Below, one piece after another: positions 34,766 through 45,498 of a DNA stretch of 64,000 nucleotides (within the stretch, counting starts at the first letter, position 1; the number at the start of each line of letters is the position of its first letter). Location of the stretch: positions 124,001 through 188,000 of the forward strand of contig JAHLEH010000005.1 of assembly GCA_018883545.1 (NCBI GenBank), given 5' to 3'. The notes beneath the pieces were generated by a model that had not been told where the DNA came from, made no database searches, and saw only the letters and a list, made by a program, of their open reading frames with translations. The DNA is from Marixanthotalea marina (GTDB taxonomy: Bacteria > Bacteroidota > Bacteroidia > Flavobacteriales > Flavobacteriaceae). Both the position numbers and the translations under genes were made by a program.

Positions 34766-37306
34766 TTATTCGTCATTATTGGTATCAAGAGTTGTGCCAC
34801 CTTCAACATTGTCAATGTTTTCGGTAGTTTCCTCTACATTATCCTCATCGTGCATTACTTTAGCTACTGCAGCAATAGAGTCATTATTTTTTAAGTTTAT
34901 TAACTTAACACCTTGTGTAGCCCTTCCCATAACCCTTAAATCTTGAACCGCTAATCGTATCGCAATCCCCGATTTGTTTATTATCATTAGGTCATCGTTA
35001 TCTGTTACACTTTTTATGGCTACTAAATTACCTGTTTTTTCTGTTATAGAAATGGTTTTAACCCCTTTTCCTCCACGATTTGTTATTCTGTACACAGGTT
35101 CACCATCTTCAGGGTCATCTACATAGGTTCGCTTACCATACCCATTTTCTGAAACAACAAGTACAGATTCTTCTTGGGAATTTTCAATAGTAACCATACC
35201 TATTACTTCATCATTATCGTCAGCAAGGGTTATACCTCTTACTCCAGAAGCACTTCTTCCCATTGGTCTTGTCTTAGCCTCCTCAAATCGAATCGCCTTA
35301 CCTGATTTTAATGCCAGCATTACTTGGCTTTCTCCAGTAGTTAATTTTGCTTCAAGCAACTCATCCTCTTCCCTAATGGTTATAGCGTTAATACCATTGG
35401 TTCTTGGCCTTGAGTATTGTTCCAGCAAGGTTTTCTTAACAACACCTTTTTTAGTAGCCATGATTACATAATGGTTATTTATGTAATCTTCATCTTTTAA
35501 GTCTTTGGTACAGATAAATGCCTTAACAGCATCATCTTGCTCAATATTTATAAGGTTTTGAATGGCGCGTCCTTTGGATGTTTTACTTCCTTCAGGTATT
35601 TCGTAAACACGCATCCAGAAACATTTTCCTTTTTGGGTAAAGAATAGCATGTATTGGTGGTTAGTCCCAACAAATAAGTATTCAAGGAAATCCTCATTTC
35701 GAGTGGTTGAAGCTTTTTGTCCAACCCCTCCTCTATTTTGGGTTTTGTATTCTGAAAGTGAGGTACGTTTAATATAACCAGCATGCGAAATAGTAATGAC
35801 CACTTTTTCATCTGGAATCATATCCTCCACACTTAAATCGCCACCTGCATACTCAATATTGGTTCTGCGTTCGTCACCATATTTGTCTTTTACTTCTAAA
35901 AGTTCATTCTTAATGATTTCCATTCTGCGTTCAACCTTATCAAGAATATCTTTAAGGTCTTCGATGGTTTTCATTAACTCTTCATACTCGGCTCTTAGCT
36001 TATCTTGTTCAAGACCGGTTAATTGTCTTAAACGCATTTCTACGATGGCTCTTGCTTGAATTTCGGTTAATTCAAAACGCTCAACCAATTTTGTGCGTGC
36101 TTCATCAGCATTAGCGGAAGCACGAATCAGAGCAATTACTTCATCAATATTATCAGAAGCAATAATAAGCCCTTCTAATATATGTGCTCTCTCTTCAGCT
36201 TTTTTGAGTTCGTATTGTGTACGCCTTACAACCACTTCATGACGATGATCTACAAAGTGGTGAATTAAATCTTTAAGATTTAACAATTCCGGACGTCCAT
36301 TAACCAGCGCAATGTTGTTTACACTGAAAGACGATTGTAACGCCGTATATTTATATAGTTTATTTAGAACAATGTTAGGGATAGCATCTCGTTTCAACAC
36401 ATAAACAATCCGCATCCCATTTCTATCCGATTCATCACGTATAGTGGCAATACCATCTAACTTCTTGTCGTTTACCAAGTCAGCCGTTTTCTTAATCATT
36501 TCAGCCTTGTTGACTTGATAAGGAATTTCGGTAACAATGATACATTCTCTTCCTGCTACTTCCTCTATATTGGCTTTTCCTCTTAAAACGATACGTCCAC
36601 GACCGGTTTCAAAGGCTTCCTTAACACCTTCATACCCATAAATAGTGCCACCCGTTGGAAAATCGGGTGCTTTTATATGAGTCATCAACTCATCTATTTC
36701 AATATCCTTGTTATCAATATAAGCCACTATACCATCAACAACCTCTGTGATATTATGTGGAGGCATATTGGTAGCCATACCAACGGCAATACCTGATGCC
36801 CCATTGATTAAAAGTGTGGGGATACGCGTTGGAAGAACCGTAGGCTCTTTGTATTCATCCGAAAAATTAAGTTTATGGTCCACGGTATCTTTATCAATAT
36901 CTGCCAACATGTCTTCAGATATTTTTTGCATACGGGCCTCGGTGTAACGCATCGCTGCCGGATTATCGCCATCTATAGAACCATAGTTCCCTTGGCCATC
37001 AACCAATAAATAACGTAAACTCCAATCTTGCGCCATACGCACCATAGTGTCGTATACCGAAGAATCGCCATGTGGGTGGTACTTACCTAGTACCTCACCT
37101 ACGATGGTAGCTGATTTTTTATAGGGCACATTTGATCTTACTCCTAAAGTATGCATTCCAAAAAGAACGCGTCTGTGAACAGGCTTAAAACCATCTCTAA
37201 CATCTGGAAGAGCACGTGACACAATGACCGACATTGAGTAGTCAATATATGCCGATTTCATTTCATCTTCAATGTTGATAGGTATAAGTTTTTCTCCTTC
37301 TGCCAT
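34766..37306 (-). CDS. gyrA: DNA gyrase subunit A
   Basis: 846 residues. With GyrB it introduces negative supercoils by double-strand passage. The catalytic tyrosine is Tyr121 in AMRYTEARM. The quinolone-determining region reads GDSSVYD with Ser82 and Asp86, the residues equivalent to E. coli Ser83 and Asp87 and unaltered. The C-terminal beta-pinwheel has degenerate GyrA-box segments ([18 protein letters not shown]) rather than the strict QRRGGKG. A short acidic tail ends the protein. It leads an operon with the TPR gene; divergent from clpC over 258 bases. Confidence 0.97.
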   Translation of the reverse strand: MAEGEKLIPINIEDEMKSAYIDYSMSVIVSRALPDVRDGFKPVHRRVLFGMHTLGVRSNVPYKKSATIVGEVLGKYHPHGDSSVYDTMVRMAQDWSLRYLLVDGQGNYGSIDGDNPAAMRYTEARMQKISEDMLADIDKDTVDHKLNFSDEYKEPTVLPTRIPTLLINGASGIAVGMATNMPPHNITEVVDGIVAYIDNKDIEIDELMTHIKAPDFPTGGTIYGYEGVKEAFETGRGRIVLRGKANIEEVAGRECIIVTEIPYQVNKAEMIKKTADLVNDKKLDGIATIRDESDRNGMRIVYVLKRDAIPNIVLNKLYKYTALQSSFSVNNIALVNGRPELLNLKDLIHHFVDHRHEVVVRRTQYELKKAEERAHILEGLIIASDNIDEVIALIRASANADEARTKLVERFELTEIQARAIVEMRLRQLTGLEQDKLRAEYEELMKTIEDLKDILDKVERRMEIIKNELLEVKDKYGDERRTNIEYAGGDLSVEDMIPDEKVVITISHAGYIKRTSLSEYKTQNRGGVGQKASTTRNEDFLEYLFVGTNHQYMLFFTQKGKCFWMRVYEIPEGSKTSKGRAIQNLINIEQDDAVKAFICTKDLKDEDYINNHYVIMATKKGVVKKTLLEQYSRPRTNGINAITIREEDELLEAKLTTGESQVMLALKSGKAIRFEEAKTRPMGRSASGVRGITLADDNDEVIGMVTIENSQEESVLVVSENGYGKRTYVDDPEDGEPVYRITNRGGKGVKTISITEKTGNLVAIKSVTDNDDLMIINKSGIAIRLAVQDLRVMGRATQGVKLINLKNNDSIAAVAKVMHDEDNVEETTENIDNVEGGTTLDTNNDE

Positions 37307-37564
37307 AAATATTTAATTAAGGTTTTTATGAGTATTTCAAAACGTGCTAATATAACAATTTCATTAGTCACAGCTGATATTTCAACCTCATTTTTTGGAA
37401 TTTTTATTAACAATTTACAGATGCTTTTTCGTTAATAAGTATGCTGTTAAAAATTTTGATTTTGTTAAGTTTTTTTTGTCAATTAGCCACTATCAGATAA
37501 TTTAAGGTATAGTTTTTGCCTTTGGTTAAATGTTTTACTATTTTTATTGCAGAAAGAACGTATT

Positions 37565-40114
37565 ATGGACGATAATTTTTCCCCAAGAGTTAAAGATGTT
37601 ATAGCATACAGCAAAGAAGAAGCATTGCGTTTAGGCCACGATTTTATTGGCACAGAACATTTAATGCTTGGTTTGTTGCGTGATGGCAATGGCAAAGCTA
37701 TTAATATACTTAACGCACTTGATATAGATTTGAACCATTTAAGACGTAAAGTCGAAATACTCAGTCCCGCAAACCCCGGTATTGCAGCAGCTTCAAATCA
37801 AAAAAAGAACCTACACCTAACAAGGCAGGCAGAACGCGCTTTAAAGACTACTTTTTTAGAGGCTAAACTTTTTCAAAGTACCTCTATCAATACAGCTCAT
37901 TTGCTGCTTTGCATTTTAAGGAACGAAAACGACCCAACTACCAAGCTTTTAAACAAGCTTAGAGTTGATTATGATAATGTTAAAGAACAATTCAAATCTA
38001 TGATCACGAACGATAACAACTTTATAGAGCCTAAATCAGAATCTTTCCAAGATGATGATGCTCATACAGATGACGACACCTCTAAAGACAATCTCTTTAA
38101 TTCCCCTACGGGCAAAACAAATAAAAAGTCTAAAACCCCAGTTCTTGATAATTTTGGGCGTGATTTAACTGCCCAAGCCGAAGAAGGCAAATTAGATCCT
38201 GTTGTGGGAAGGGAAAAAGAAATAGAGCGCGTGTCCCAAATATTAAGTAGACGAAAAAAGAACAACCCTCTATTGATAGGTGAACCAGGCGTAGGAAAAT
38301 CGGCCATAGCCGAAGGTCTTGCACTTAGGATTGTAAAGAAAAAAGTGTCTCGCATTCTATTTAACAAACGAGTGGTAACACTTGATTTGGCAAGTTTGGT
38401 TGCCGGTACAAAATACCGCGGACAGTTTGAAGAACGTATGAAAGCTGTGATGAACGAACTGGAAAAAAATGATGATGTTATTCTCTTCATTGACGAAATA
38501 CACACCATAGTTGGCGCGGGTGGTGCCACAGGAAGTTTAGATGCCTCTAATATGTTCAAACCAGCCTTAGCTAGAGGCGAAATTCAATGTATTGGTGCTA
38601 CAACACTTGATGAATACAGACAATATATTGAAAAAGATGGCGCTTTGGAACGACGTTTCCAAAAAGTGATTGTAGAACCTACTTCTGTTGAAGAAACTAT
38701 AGAAATACTCAACAACATTAAGGGCAAATATGAAGAACACCACAATGTAGATTACACGCCTGAAGCCGTTGAAGCTTGTGTAAAACTTACAAACAGGTAC
38801 ATGACAGACCGCTTCTTACCGGACAAAGCTATTGATGCGTTGGACGAAGCTGGATCAAGAGTTCATATTACCAATATTGATGTCCCTAAGCAAATCATTG
38901 AGCTTGAGAAAAAGCTTGAAGATGTGAGGGAAACTAAAAATTCTGTTGTTAGAAAGCAGAAATATGAAGAAGCTGCAAAATTAAGGGACGACGAAAAGCG
39001 TTTGGAAAAAGAGTTAGCAATTGCACAGGAGAAATGGGAAGAAGAAACCAAACAACACCGTGAAATTGTTACCGAAGAAAATGTAGCAGATGTCGTTTCC
39101 ATGATGACAGGTATTCCAGTAAATAGAATTGCCCAAACTGAAATCAATAAATTAGCCGAATTACCTAAACTAATTAAAGGCAAAGTGATTGGTCAAGACG
39201 AAGCTGTGGCAAAAGTTGTAAAAGCCATACAGCGTAATCGTGCCGGGCTTAAAGACCCCAACAAACCAATCGGGTCGTTTATCTTCTTAGGCCAAACAGG
39301 AGTTGGCAAAACTCAATTGGCAAAAATTCTATCCAAAGAATTATTCGATAGCGAAGATGCCTTGGTTAGAATTGATATGAGTGAGTACATGGAGAAATTT
39401 GCCATTTCAAGATTGGTAGGTGCACCTCCAGGATATGTGGGCTACGAAGAAGGCGGGCAATTAACCGAAAAGGTAAGACGCAAACCTTATGCTGTTGTTT
39501 TGCTTGACGAAATTGAAAAAGCGCACCCAGATGTATTCAATATGCTTTTACAAGTGCTTGACGATGGTTATTTAACAGATAGTTTGGGAAGAAAAATTGA
39601 TTTTAGAAACACTATTATCATCATGACCTCCAATATTGGAGCCAGAAAACTGAAAGATTTTGGAGCTGGTATTGGTTTTGGCACCTCGTCCCAAAAGGCT
39701 CAAGAAGATGCCCATGCTAAAAGTGTTATTGAAAATGCTTTAAAGAAATCGTTTGCTCCTGAGTTTCTAAACAGAATTGATGATGTTGTGGTTTTCAATC
39801 CTCTTGAGAGAGAAGATATCAATAAAATCATCAATATTGAATTGGAGAAACTTTTACTAAGAATTAAAGACCTAGGCTATGTTTTAGAACTAAGCGAAAG
39901 CGCCAAGGATTTTATAGCAGATAAAGGTTTTGACAAACAATACGGTGCTAGGCCACTGAAAAGGGCTATTCAAAAGTATATTGAAGATGCCTTAGCCGAA
40001 GAAATTATTACTTCCCATTTACAGGAAGGTGATAAAATTTTTATGGATTTAGAAAAAGACGCCGATGAACTTACCATAAAAGTTGAAAAGGCAGAAAAAC
40101 CAGCGGAGTCTTAG
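37565..40114 (+). CDS. clpC: ClpC-type AAA+ unfoldase (ATP-dependent Clp protease ATP-binding subunit)
   Basis: 849 residues from ATG 37565 (MDDNFSPRVKDVIAYSKEEA); a TTG six codons upstream is less likely. It unfolds proteins for the ClpP peptidase. Order: Clp-N repeats (about 1-150), acidic linker, AAA+ 1 with Walker A GEPGVGKSA, UVR-like coiled middle region (about 405-470, VRKQKYEEAAKLRDDEKRL), AAA+ 2 with GQTGVGKTQ, and D2 small domain. ClpC type is indicated by the short middle region instead of the long ClpB one. No ctsR or mcsB genes are adjacent. A terminator follows. Confidence 0.95.
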   Translation: MDDNFSPRVKDVIAYSKEEALRLGHDFIGTEHLMLGLLRDGNGKAINILNALDIDLNHLRRKVEILSPANPGIAAASNQKKNLHLTRQAERALKTTFLEAKLFQSTSINTAHLLLCILRNENDPTTKLLNKLRVDYDNVKEQFKSMITNDNNFIEPKSESFQDDDAHTDDDTSKDNLFNSPTGKTNKKSKTPVLDNFGRDLTAQAEEGKLDPVVGREKEIERVSQILSRRKKNNPLLIGEPGVGKSAIAEGLALRIVKKKVSRILFNKRVVTLDLASLVAGTKYRGQFEERMKAVMNELEKNDDVILFIDEIHTIVGAGGATGSLDASNMFKPALARGEIQCIGATTLDEYRQYIEKDGALERRFQKVIVEPTSVEETIEILNNIKGKYEEHHNVDYTPEAVEACVKLTNRYMTDRFLPDKAIDALDEAGSRVHITNIDVPKQIIELEKKLEDVRETKNSVVRKQKYEEAAKLRDDEKRLEKELAIAQEKWEEETKQHREIVTEENVADVVSMMTGIPVNRIAQTEINKLAELPKLIKGKVIGQDEAVAKVVKAIQRNRAGLKDPNKPIGSFIFLGQTGVGKTQLAKILSKELFDSEDALVRIDMSEYMEKFAISRLVGAPPGYVGYEEGGQLTEKVRRKPYAVVLLDEIEKAHPDVFNMLLQVLDDGYLTDSLGRKIDFRNTIIIMTSNIGARKLKDFGAGIGFGTSSQKAQEDAHAKSVIENALKKSFAPEFLNRIDDVVVFNPLEREDINKIINIELEKLLLRIKDLGYVLELSESAKDFIADKGFDKQYGARPLKRAIQKYIEDALAEEIITSHLQEGDKIFMDLEKDADELTIKVEKAEKPAES

Positions 40115-40132
40115 AAATAAACTATATTAAAT

Positions 40133-40162
40133 AAAAAAGCTCGATAATTTTCGAGCTTTTTT
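40133..40162. terminator. Terminator of clpC
   Basis: AAAAAAGCTCGA / TCGAGCTTTTTT, 12 perfect pairs with a 6-base loop. It is symmetric and can also serve the convergent Lrp gene. Confidence 0.87.
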
Positions 40163-40178
40163 ATTTTATGCAAACACT

Positions 40179-40664
40179 CTAAATAGGAATTGCATAAGTA
40201 TTTTTAATTTCACCCATTACAAAAGTACTATGCGCACTTCCTATGTTTTTTATACTTCCTAAACGGTCTAAAACAAAATTTTGGTATTCTTTCATATCAC
40301 TCACTAGTATTTTTAAAAGAAAATCGTAATCACCCGAAATGTTATAACATTCTACCACTTCTTTTAACGACAAAATATCTTTTACAAATTGGTTTCCTAT
40401 GTCACGAGTATGCTCCTTTAATGTCACATTGCAAAATACCATCAAACCCTTACTAAGTTTTTCGGCATCTAAAACAGCTACATAATTTTTTATATACCCC
40501 GCTTTTTCCAACTTTTTTACACGTTCAAAAACAGGTGTAGTTGATAAATTGACTTTAGTGGCCAATTCTTTTGTGGTAAGATTAGACTTGTTTTGTAATA
40601 TTTTCAAAATCCTGAAATCAATTTCATCCAATTGCATTGCAGAATTATTTTCTATTAAATTCAT
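40179..40664 (-). CDS. Lrp/AsnC-family transcriptional regulator
   Basis: 161 residues. N-terminal helix-turn-helix (about 14-60: LDEIDFRILKILQNKSNLTTKELATKVNLSTTPVFERVKKLEKAGYI) and C-terminal RAM domain (about 75-155: LMVFCNVTLKEHTRD, NISGDYDFLLKILVSDMKEYQNF) that binds amino acids. It diverges from metE across a 135-base gap, so metE is the natural candidate target; methionine or another amino acid would be the ligand. This is inferred from position. Confidence 0.92.
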   Translation of the reverse strand: MNLIENNSAMQLDEIDFRILKILQNKSNLTTKELATKVNLSTTPVFERVKKLEKAGYIKNYVAVLDAEKLSKGLMVFCNVTLKEHTRDIGNQFVKDILSLKEVVECYNISGDYDFLLKILVSDMKEYQNFVLDRLGSIKNIGSAHSTFVMGEIKNTYAIPI

Positions 40665-40763
40665 AATATCAGAATATAAAAGATTATTAATCTTAAATGT
40701 GATTCAAAAATAGGTAATATCACCAAAAAATAACACAAATTATATATTTATATTCTTCAATTA

Positions 40764-40771
40764 TAATTTTG
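40764..40771 (+). promoter_or_regulatory. -7 box of metE
   Basis: TAatTTTG, 28 bases before ATG 40800. No S-box/SAM riboswitch fold is apparent in the 135-base leader region, so regulation probably relies on protein factors. Confidence 0.45.
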
Positions 40772-40799
40772 AACAGGATTTAAAACTATCAAACAAATT

Positions 40800-43103
40800 A
40801 TGAAAACTACCATTTTAGGATATCCAAGAATTGGAGCACATCGCGAATTAAAAAAAGCTAATGAAGCTTTTTGGTCTGGTAAAATTAATGAGGACAAGCT
40901 ATTAGAGACTGCAAAATATCTAAAAAGCCAAAACTGGCTTTTACAGCAAAAAATAGGCGTCGATTTGATTCCTTCAAACGACTTTTCATTATACGATCAG
41001 GTTTTAGACACCTGCTTAACAGTTAGCTGTATACCAGATCGCTACCAAAATATTGATAAAACCAATCTTTTAGAATTGTATTTTGCCATGGCGCGTGGAT
41101 TACAAAATGACCATATCGACGTTACCGCAATGGAAATGACAAAGTGGTTTGACACTAACTACCATTACATTGTTCCTGAATTTGAAAAACACCAAACCTT
41201 TAGTTATTTTTCAAAAAAAGTAGTAGAAGAATACAAAGAAGCCTTGGCACTTGGCATTAAAACGAAGCCTGTATTAATTGCTCCTGTCACATTTTTATTG
41301 CTAGGCAAGGAAAAAGAAGCCGGTTTCAACCGTTTAGATTTACTAGATAAGCTGCTACCAGTATATTTAGAAATTATCGACGAATTGGTTAATCTAGGTG
41401 TCGAATATATTCAGTTTGACGAACCTTGTCTGGCTTTAAACCTAACCGACAAAGAACGTAACGCAATAAAATTAACTTACGAGACCATACATAATAAATT
41501 TCCCAAGCTAAAAATATTTTTAGCAAATTATTTCGATTGCTACGGTGAAAATTTAGAGACAGCCCTTCAACTTCCTGTAGATACTTTACATTTAGATTTG
41601 GTAAGATGCCATTTACAGCTGGATGATATTTTTGTTTCAAAACATTTCAATCCAAACACCAAGCTTTCATTAGGACTTGTTGATGGTAGAAACATTTGGA
41701 AAAATGATTTTGATGCGTCTGTCAAACTTATTGAAAAAGCAGTCTCAAAAATTTCGCAAGACAACTTATGGATTTCGACCTCGTGTTCATTATTGCACAC
41801 GCCCTACGATTTAGACCTAGAAACCAAACTAAAACCTGAAATAAAGCAATGGCTTGCCTTTGCTAAACAGAAATTAGAAGAAGTAGCCACACTTAAACAC
41901 TTGTTTTCAGAAGACAACGATGCTTATTTACATTTATATGAAGAAAATAAACTAGCCAATCTTAACCGGAAAAGCTCTAAATTAATACATAATGCTTCGG
42001 TTAAAAACCGTATATCAAATCTTAAAGAAACCGATAGCCAGCGTGCTCATGCATTTTCTGTGCGACAAGCCAAACAAAAAGAAGCGCTTAACTTGCCTCT
42101 ATTTCCAACCACTACCATTGGCTCGTTTCCACAAACAAAAGAAGTGAGAAGCATGCGCTTAAAATATAAAAAGGGACTTATAAACAAAGAAGAATACAAT
42201 AGTTTTATTGCCAATGAAATAGAAGAATCTATCCGCTTTCAAGAAAAGATTGGTTTAGATGTACTGGTTCATGGTGAATTTGAACGTAATGATATGGTAG
42301 AATATTTTGGTGAAAAGCTTAATGGTTTTGCTTTTAGTGATTTTGGTTGGGTACAAAGTTATGGCAGTCGATGTGTAAAACCTCCCATTTTGTTTGGAGA
42401 TGTTTCTCGCAACAAACCTATGACTGTTAAGTGGTCTGAATATGCCCAATCGCTTACTAAAAAACCTCTAAAAGGTATGCTTACGGGGCCTGTAACTATT
42501 TTGCAATGGTCTTTTGTAAGAAACGATCAGCCTAGAGAAACCACGTGCAACCAAATAGCTTTAGCCATTAGAGATGAAGTAGTAGATTTGGAAAAACATG
42601 GTTTACAAATCATTCAAATTGATGAACCAGCAATACGGGAAGGACTCCCACTTAGAAAAGAAGAATGGGGTAAATACCTAAATTGGGCCATAAAAGCCTT
42701 TAGGATTTCGGCCAGTGGCGTTAAAGACGAAACCCAAATTCATACACACATGTGCTATTCTGAATTTAATGACATTATAGCCAGTATTGCAGATATGGAT
42801 GCCGACGTGATTACCATTGAAACCTCTCGCTCTGAAATGGAACTGCTTGATGCATTTGTTAACTTTAAATACCCTAATGAAATTGGCCCTGGTGTTTACG
42901 ATATTCATTCCCCAAGGGTTCCATCACTTGAAGAAATTGAAAATTTATTGGAAAAAGCTAAAAAGGTATTGCCTAAAGGACATATTTGGGTAAACCCAGA
43001 CTGTGGCTTAAAAACTAGAGATTGGCCTGAAACCAAAAGTGCATTAATAAATATTGTTGAAACGGCCAAAAAACTGCGTCAGCAAGAAACCGAACTGGTA
43101 TAA
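40800..43103 (+). CDS. metE: Cobalamin-independent methionine synthase
   Basis: 767 residues, the full two-barrel form. It transfers a methyl group from methyltetrahydrofolate triglutamate to homocysteine, the last step of methionine synthesis. Zinc ligands are in place: His650 and Cys652 (HTHMCYSEF), Glu674 (TIETSRSE), Cys735 (NPDCGLKTR), each offset by nine from E. coli numbering. N-terminal MKTTILGYPRIGAHRELKKANEAFW is typical. The Lrp-family regulator gene lies divergently. Confidence 0.97.
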   Translation: MKTTILGYPRIGAHRELKKANEAFWSGKINEDKLLETAKYLKSQNWLLQQKIGVDLIPSNDFSLYDQVLDTCLTVSCIPDRYQNIDKTNLLELYFAMARGLQNDHIDVTAMEMTKWFDTNYHYIVPEFEKHQTFSYFSKKVVEEYKEALALGIKTKPVLIAPVTFLLLGKEKEAGFNRLDLLDKLLPVYLEIIDELVNLGVEYIQFDEPCLALNLTDKERNAIKLTYETIHNKFPKLKIFLANYFDCYGENLETALQLPVDTLHLDLVRCHLQLDDIFVSKHFNPNTKLSLGLVDGRNIWKNDFDASVKLIEKAVSKISQDNLWISTSCSLLHTPYDLDLETKLKPEIKQWLAFAKQKLEEVATLKHLFSEDNDAYLHLYEENKLANLNRKSSKLIHNASVKNRISNLKETDSQRAHAFSVRQAKQKEALNLPLFPTTTIGSFPQTKEVRSMRLKYKKGLINKEEYNSFIANEIEESIRFQEKIGLDVLVHGEFERNDMVEYFGEKLNGFAFSDFGWVQSYGSRCVKPPILFGDVSRNKPMTVKWSEYAQSLTKKPLKGMLTGPVTILQWSFVRNDQPRETTCNQIALAIRDEVVDLEKHGLQIIQIDEPAIREGLPLRKEEWGKYLNWAIKAFRISASGVKDETQIHTHMCYSEFNDIIASIADMDADVITIETSRSEMELLDAFVNFKYPNEIGPGVYDIHSPRVPSLEEIENLLEKAKKVLPKGHIWVNPDCGLKTRDWPETKSALINIVETAKKLRQQETELV

Positions 43104-43113
43104 TTAATTTATT

Positions 43114-43143
43114 AAAGCCTGAATATTTACGTATTTAGGCTTT
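43114..43143 (+). terminator. Terminator of metE
   Basis: AAAGCCTGAATA / TATTTAGGCTTT, 12 pairs with one G-U, followed by T8 reaching 43148. The right arm overlaps the last codons of the convergent transporter gene. Confidence 0.8.
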
Positions 43144-44457
43144 TTTTTCCTTTGGAACCCGGAATAACAAAATGATTCCTGCCATAAAAAAAACAAATAA
43201 GAACAGCACAGCATTACGCATACTTCCCGTTATTTGTGCCACAAAACCATACAAAAAAGTTCCGATAATAATACCTATTTTTTCGGCAACATCGTAAAAG
43301 CTAAAAAATGATGTGGTATCTGTGGTTTCTGGTAAAAATTTAGAATACGTAGATCTTGACAATGCTTGAATTCCTCCCATTACAATCCCCACAAATCCCG
43401 CTGCTATATAAAAGTCTGTGGGCGTAACCACATAATAGGCGTACACACAAATCATAGCCCAAACAACATTAATAGCTATCAGTGTTTTTACGTTTCCAAA
43501 TAATTTTGAAAGTCTTGCTGTTACCACTGCACCGAAAATGGCTACCACTTGAATAACCAAAATACTCACTATCAATCCAGTTGTTCGTTCGGTATCACTT
43601 CCCCATGTAATCTCTTCCTCCCCAAAATAAGTAGCAATAAGCATAACTGTTTGAACAGCCATACTATACACAAAAAAAGCACCTAAATAACGTTTCAACT
43701 TAACATTATTTTTCAATTGATGCCATACTAAAATAAGCTCTTTAAAACCATTGAGAATGATATTCGTTTTGGGACTTTCCTTCTTGTTGCCTTTGGGTAA
43801 ATAATAAAATGAATACTGACTAAACAAAATCCACCACACCCCTACTGAAATAAAGGAATATTTCATGGCTTTTATTTCTGCAGAGCCAGCATCGTCGGTT
43901 GTAATACCAAACAGTTCTGGTTTCATAACCATAGCTAAATTAAACAGCAATAAAATGACGCTTCCTATGTATCCCAAAGAAAACCCTTTAGCACTTATTT
44001 TATCTTGCTGATTTGCAAAAGCGATATCAGGCAAATACGAATTGTTTATGGCAAAACTTACCCAAAACCCTACCAATCCAAAAAAATAACATGCCAAGCT
44101 AAAATAAATATGCTCCAATGAAAACCAATACAAACCAATACATGAAACGCCCCCTAGATAACAGAAAAACTTCATGAAAATTTTCTTGTTTCCTAAATAA
44201 TCGGCTACACCAGAAATTAAAGGTGTTACAACGGCAATAAAAACAAAAGCTAACGATGTGGTATAACTAATTAAAGGTGCTCTAGCTATTTCGCCACCAA
44301 AAACAGTTACTTTTTCTATTTCTGCTATTCTAAAAAGCGCTCCATAAAATATAGGGAATATAGCCGAAGCAATCACTAAACTGTAAACCGAATTGGCCCA
44401 ATCGTAAAAAGCCCAAGCATTTAAAAGTTTTTTGCTTCCTTTTTCAAGTTTCTTCAT
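43135..44457 (-). CDS. UMF1/Atg22-family MFS transporter
   Basis: 440 residues with 12 hydrophobic segments. N-terminal KKLLNAWAFYDWANSVYSLVIASAIFPIFYG is the signature of the UMF1/Atg22 group of the major facilitator superfamily. In yeast the group releases amino acids from the vacuole; in bacteria the substrate is undefined. It sits between metE (convergent) and the M48 gene (same strand, upstream). An amino-acid role next to metE is tempting but not shown. Confidence 0.85.
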   Translation of the reverse strand: MKKLEKGSKKLLNAWAFYDWANSVYSLVIASAIFPIFYGALFRIAEIEKVTVFGGEIARAPLISYTTSLAFVFIAVVTPLISGVADYLGNKKIFMKFFCYLGGVSCIGLYWFSLEHIYFSLACYFFGLVGFWVSFAINNSYLPDIAFANQQDKISAKGFSLGYIGSVILLLFNLAMVMKPELFGITTDDAGSAEIKAMKYSFISVGVWWILFSQYSFYYLPKGNKKESPKTNIILNGFKELILVWHQLKNNVKLKRYLGAFFVYSMAVQTVMLIATYFGEEEITWGSDTERTTGLIVSILVIQVVAIFGAVVTARLSKLFGNVKTLIAINVVWAMICVYAYYVVTPTDFYIAAGFVGIVMGGIQALSRSTYSKFLPETTDTTSFFSFYDVAEKIGIIIGTFLYGFVAQITGSMRNAVLFLFVFFMAGIILLFRVPKEKKA

Positions 44458-44464
44458 AATAAAA

Positions 44465-44487
44465 AAGCTGCTTTTTATAAGCAGCTT
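44465..44487 (-). terminator. Terminator of the M48 peptidase gene
   Basis: AAGCTGCTT / AAGCAGCTT on the plus strand, nine pairs, T-tract on the minus-strand side. It lies immediately before the start of the transporter gene, which must therefore use its own start signals inside or past it. Confidence 0.65.
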
Positions 44488-44511
44488 CTAAAGTAATTAA
44501 TTATTTTAAAT

Positions 44512-45339
44512 TTAATACTTTCCCAAGGCTCTATATGAAGTCACACCAAACTTTGCTGCTTCTTCTTTTGCTGTTGGTGCTAATTTTTGAAGTTCTGCAA
44601 TACGGGAATCATTAGATGGGTGTGTACTTAAAAATTCTGGCGGAGCCTCCCCGCCACTGTTTGCTTTCATACGCTCCCAAAGCTTGGCGGCTTCATCTGG
44701 ATTATAGCCCGCAATAGCCATTAGGTATAAGCCAATTTTATCAGCCTCTGTTTCATGCGATCTACTAAAAGGCAACATCACTCCAACAGTTGAACCAACA
44801 CCATATGCTTGGTTAAACATATCTCTGGATTTATCATCCTGAATGGCAACATTTCCAGCCACAGCCCCCAATTGCTGCAATAGCCCCGCACTCATGCGTT
44901 GCTGACCATGATTAGCCAATGCATGCGCTACTTCATGCCCCATAATGGCAGCAATAGCTGTTTCATTTTCTGCTATGGGCAAAATACCTGTGTAAAAAAC
45001 AATCTTGCCTCCTGGCATACACCACGCATTTACGGTTTTATCATTTACCAAGTTATATTCCCACTCGTAGCCACTAAGGTAGCTTTCATGTCCGTTTGCA
45101 TTCATCCAACGTTCTGCAGCTGTTTTAATGCGCTCACCTACCCTGGTTATCATTTGGGCTTCAGAAGTTCCTTTAACCACTTTGTTTTCAGATAAAAACT
45201 GGTCGTATTGAGCAAATGAAGATGGAAATATCTGGGAATTAGGCACTAATGCCAATGTTGACTTTCCTGTGAATGGGTTTGTAGAACAGGCTGCAACAAG
45301 TGCTAGCGCTAAAATTGATATTGAATATTTAAATTTCAT
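44512..45339 (-). CDS. M48-family metallopeptidase, lipoprotein
   Basis: 275 residues from ATG 45339, chosen because it gives a lipoprotein signal (MKFKYSISILALALVAAC, Cys18); the frame extends 14 residues further without a credible signal. The zinc motif HEVAH is at His135-His139, with the third ligand in RSHETEADKIG. It resembles BepA/LoiP-like periplasmic proteases that maintain the outer membrane. Mature sequence has no transmembrane helix. Single gene with terminator. Confidence 0.88.
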   Translation of the reverse strand: MKFKYSISILALALVAACSTNPFTGKSTLALVPNSQIFPSSFAQYDQFLSENKVVKGTSEAQMITRVGERIKTAAERWMNANGHESYLSGYEWEYNLVNDKTVNAWCMPGGKIVFYTGILPIAENETAIAAIMGHEVAHALANHGQQRMSAGLLQQLGAVAGNVAIQDDKSRDMFNQAYGVGSTVGVMLPFSRSHETEADKIGLYLMAIAGYNPDEAAKLWERMKANSGGEAPPEFLSTHPSNDSRIAELQKLAPTAKEEAAKFGVTSYRALGKY

Positions 45340-45498
45340 CTTATTAATTTTATCATTATAAATATAAAAACAAAAATACAAAAACCGTACCTTAACTGAT
45401 TATATTTAAACCCTGGTTTATTATAAAATTTCAATACAAAACCAATTATTACGTTATGTTTAAAGTTAACTTTCGACTCAAACAAAAACTAAATTGAC

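Noticed and set aside
36747..36947. Short plus-strand frames within gyrA, and similar shadows in clpC, rny, rocD and fumC
   Set aside because: They lie fully inside well-supported genes and lack any recognisable domain or promoter.
40665..40799. Possible SAM riboswitch before metE
   Set aside because: No S-box, SAM-II or other recognisable helix set is visible in this AT-rich 135-base gap.
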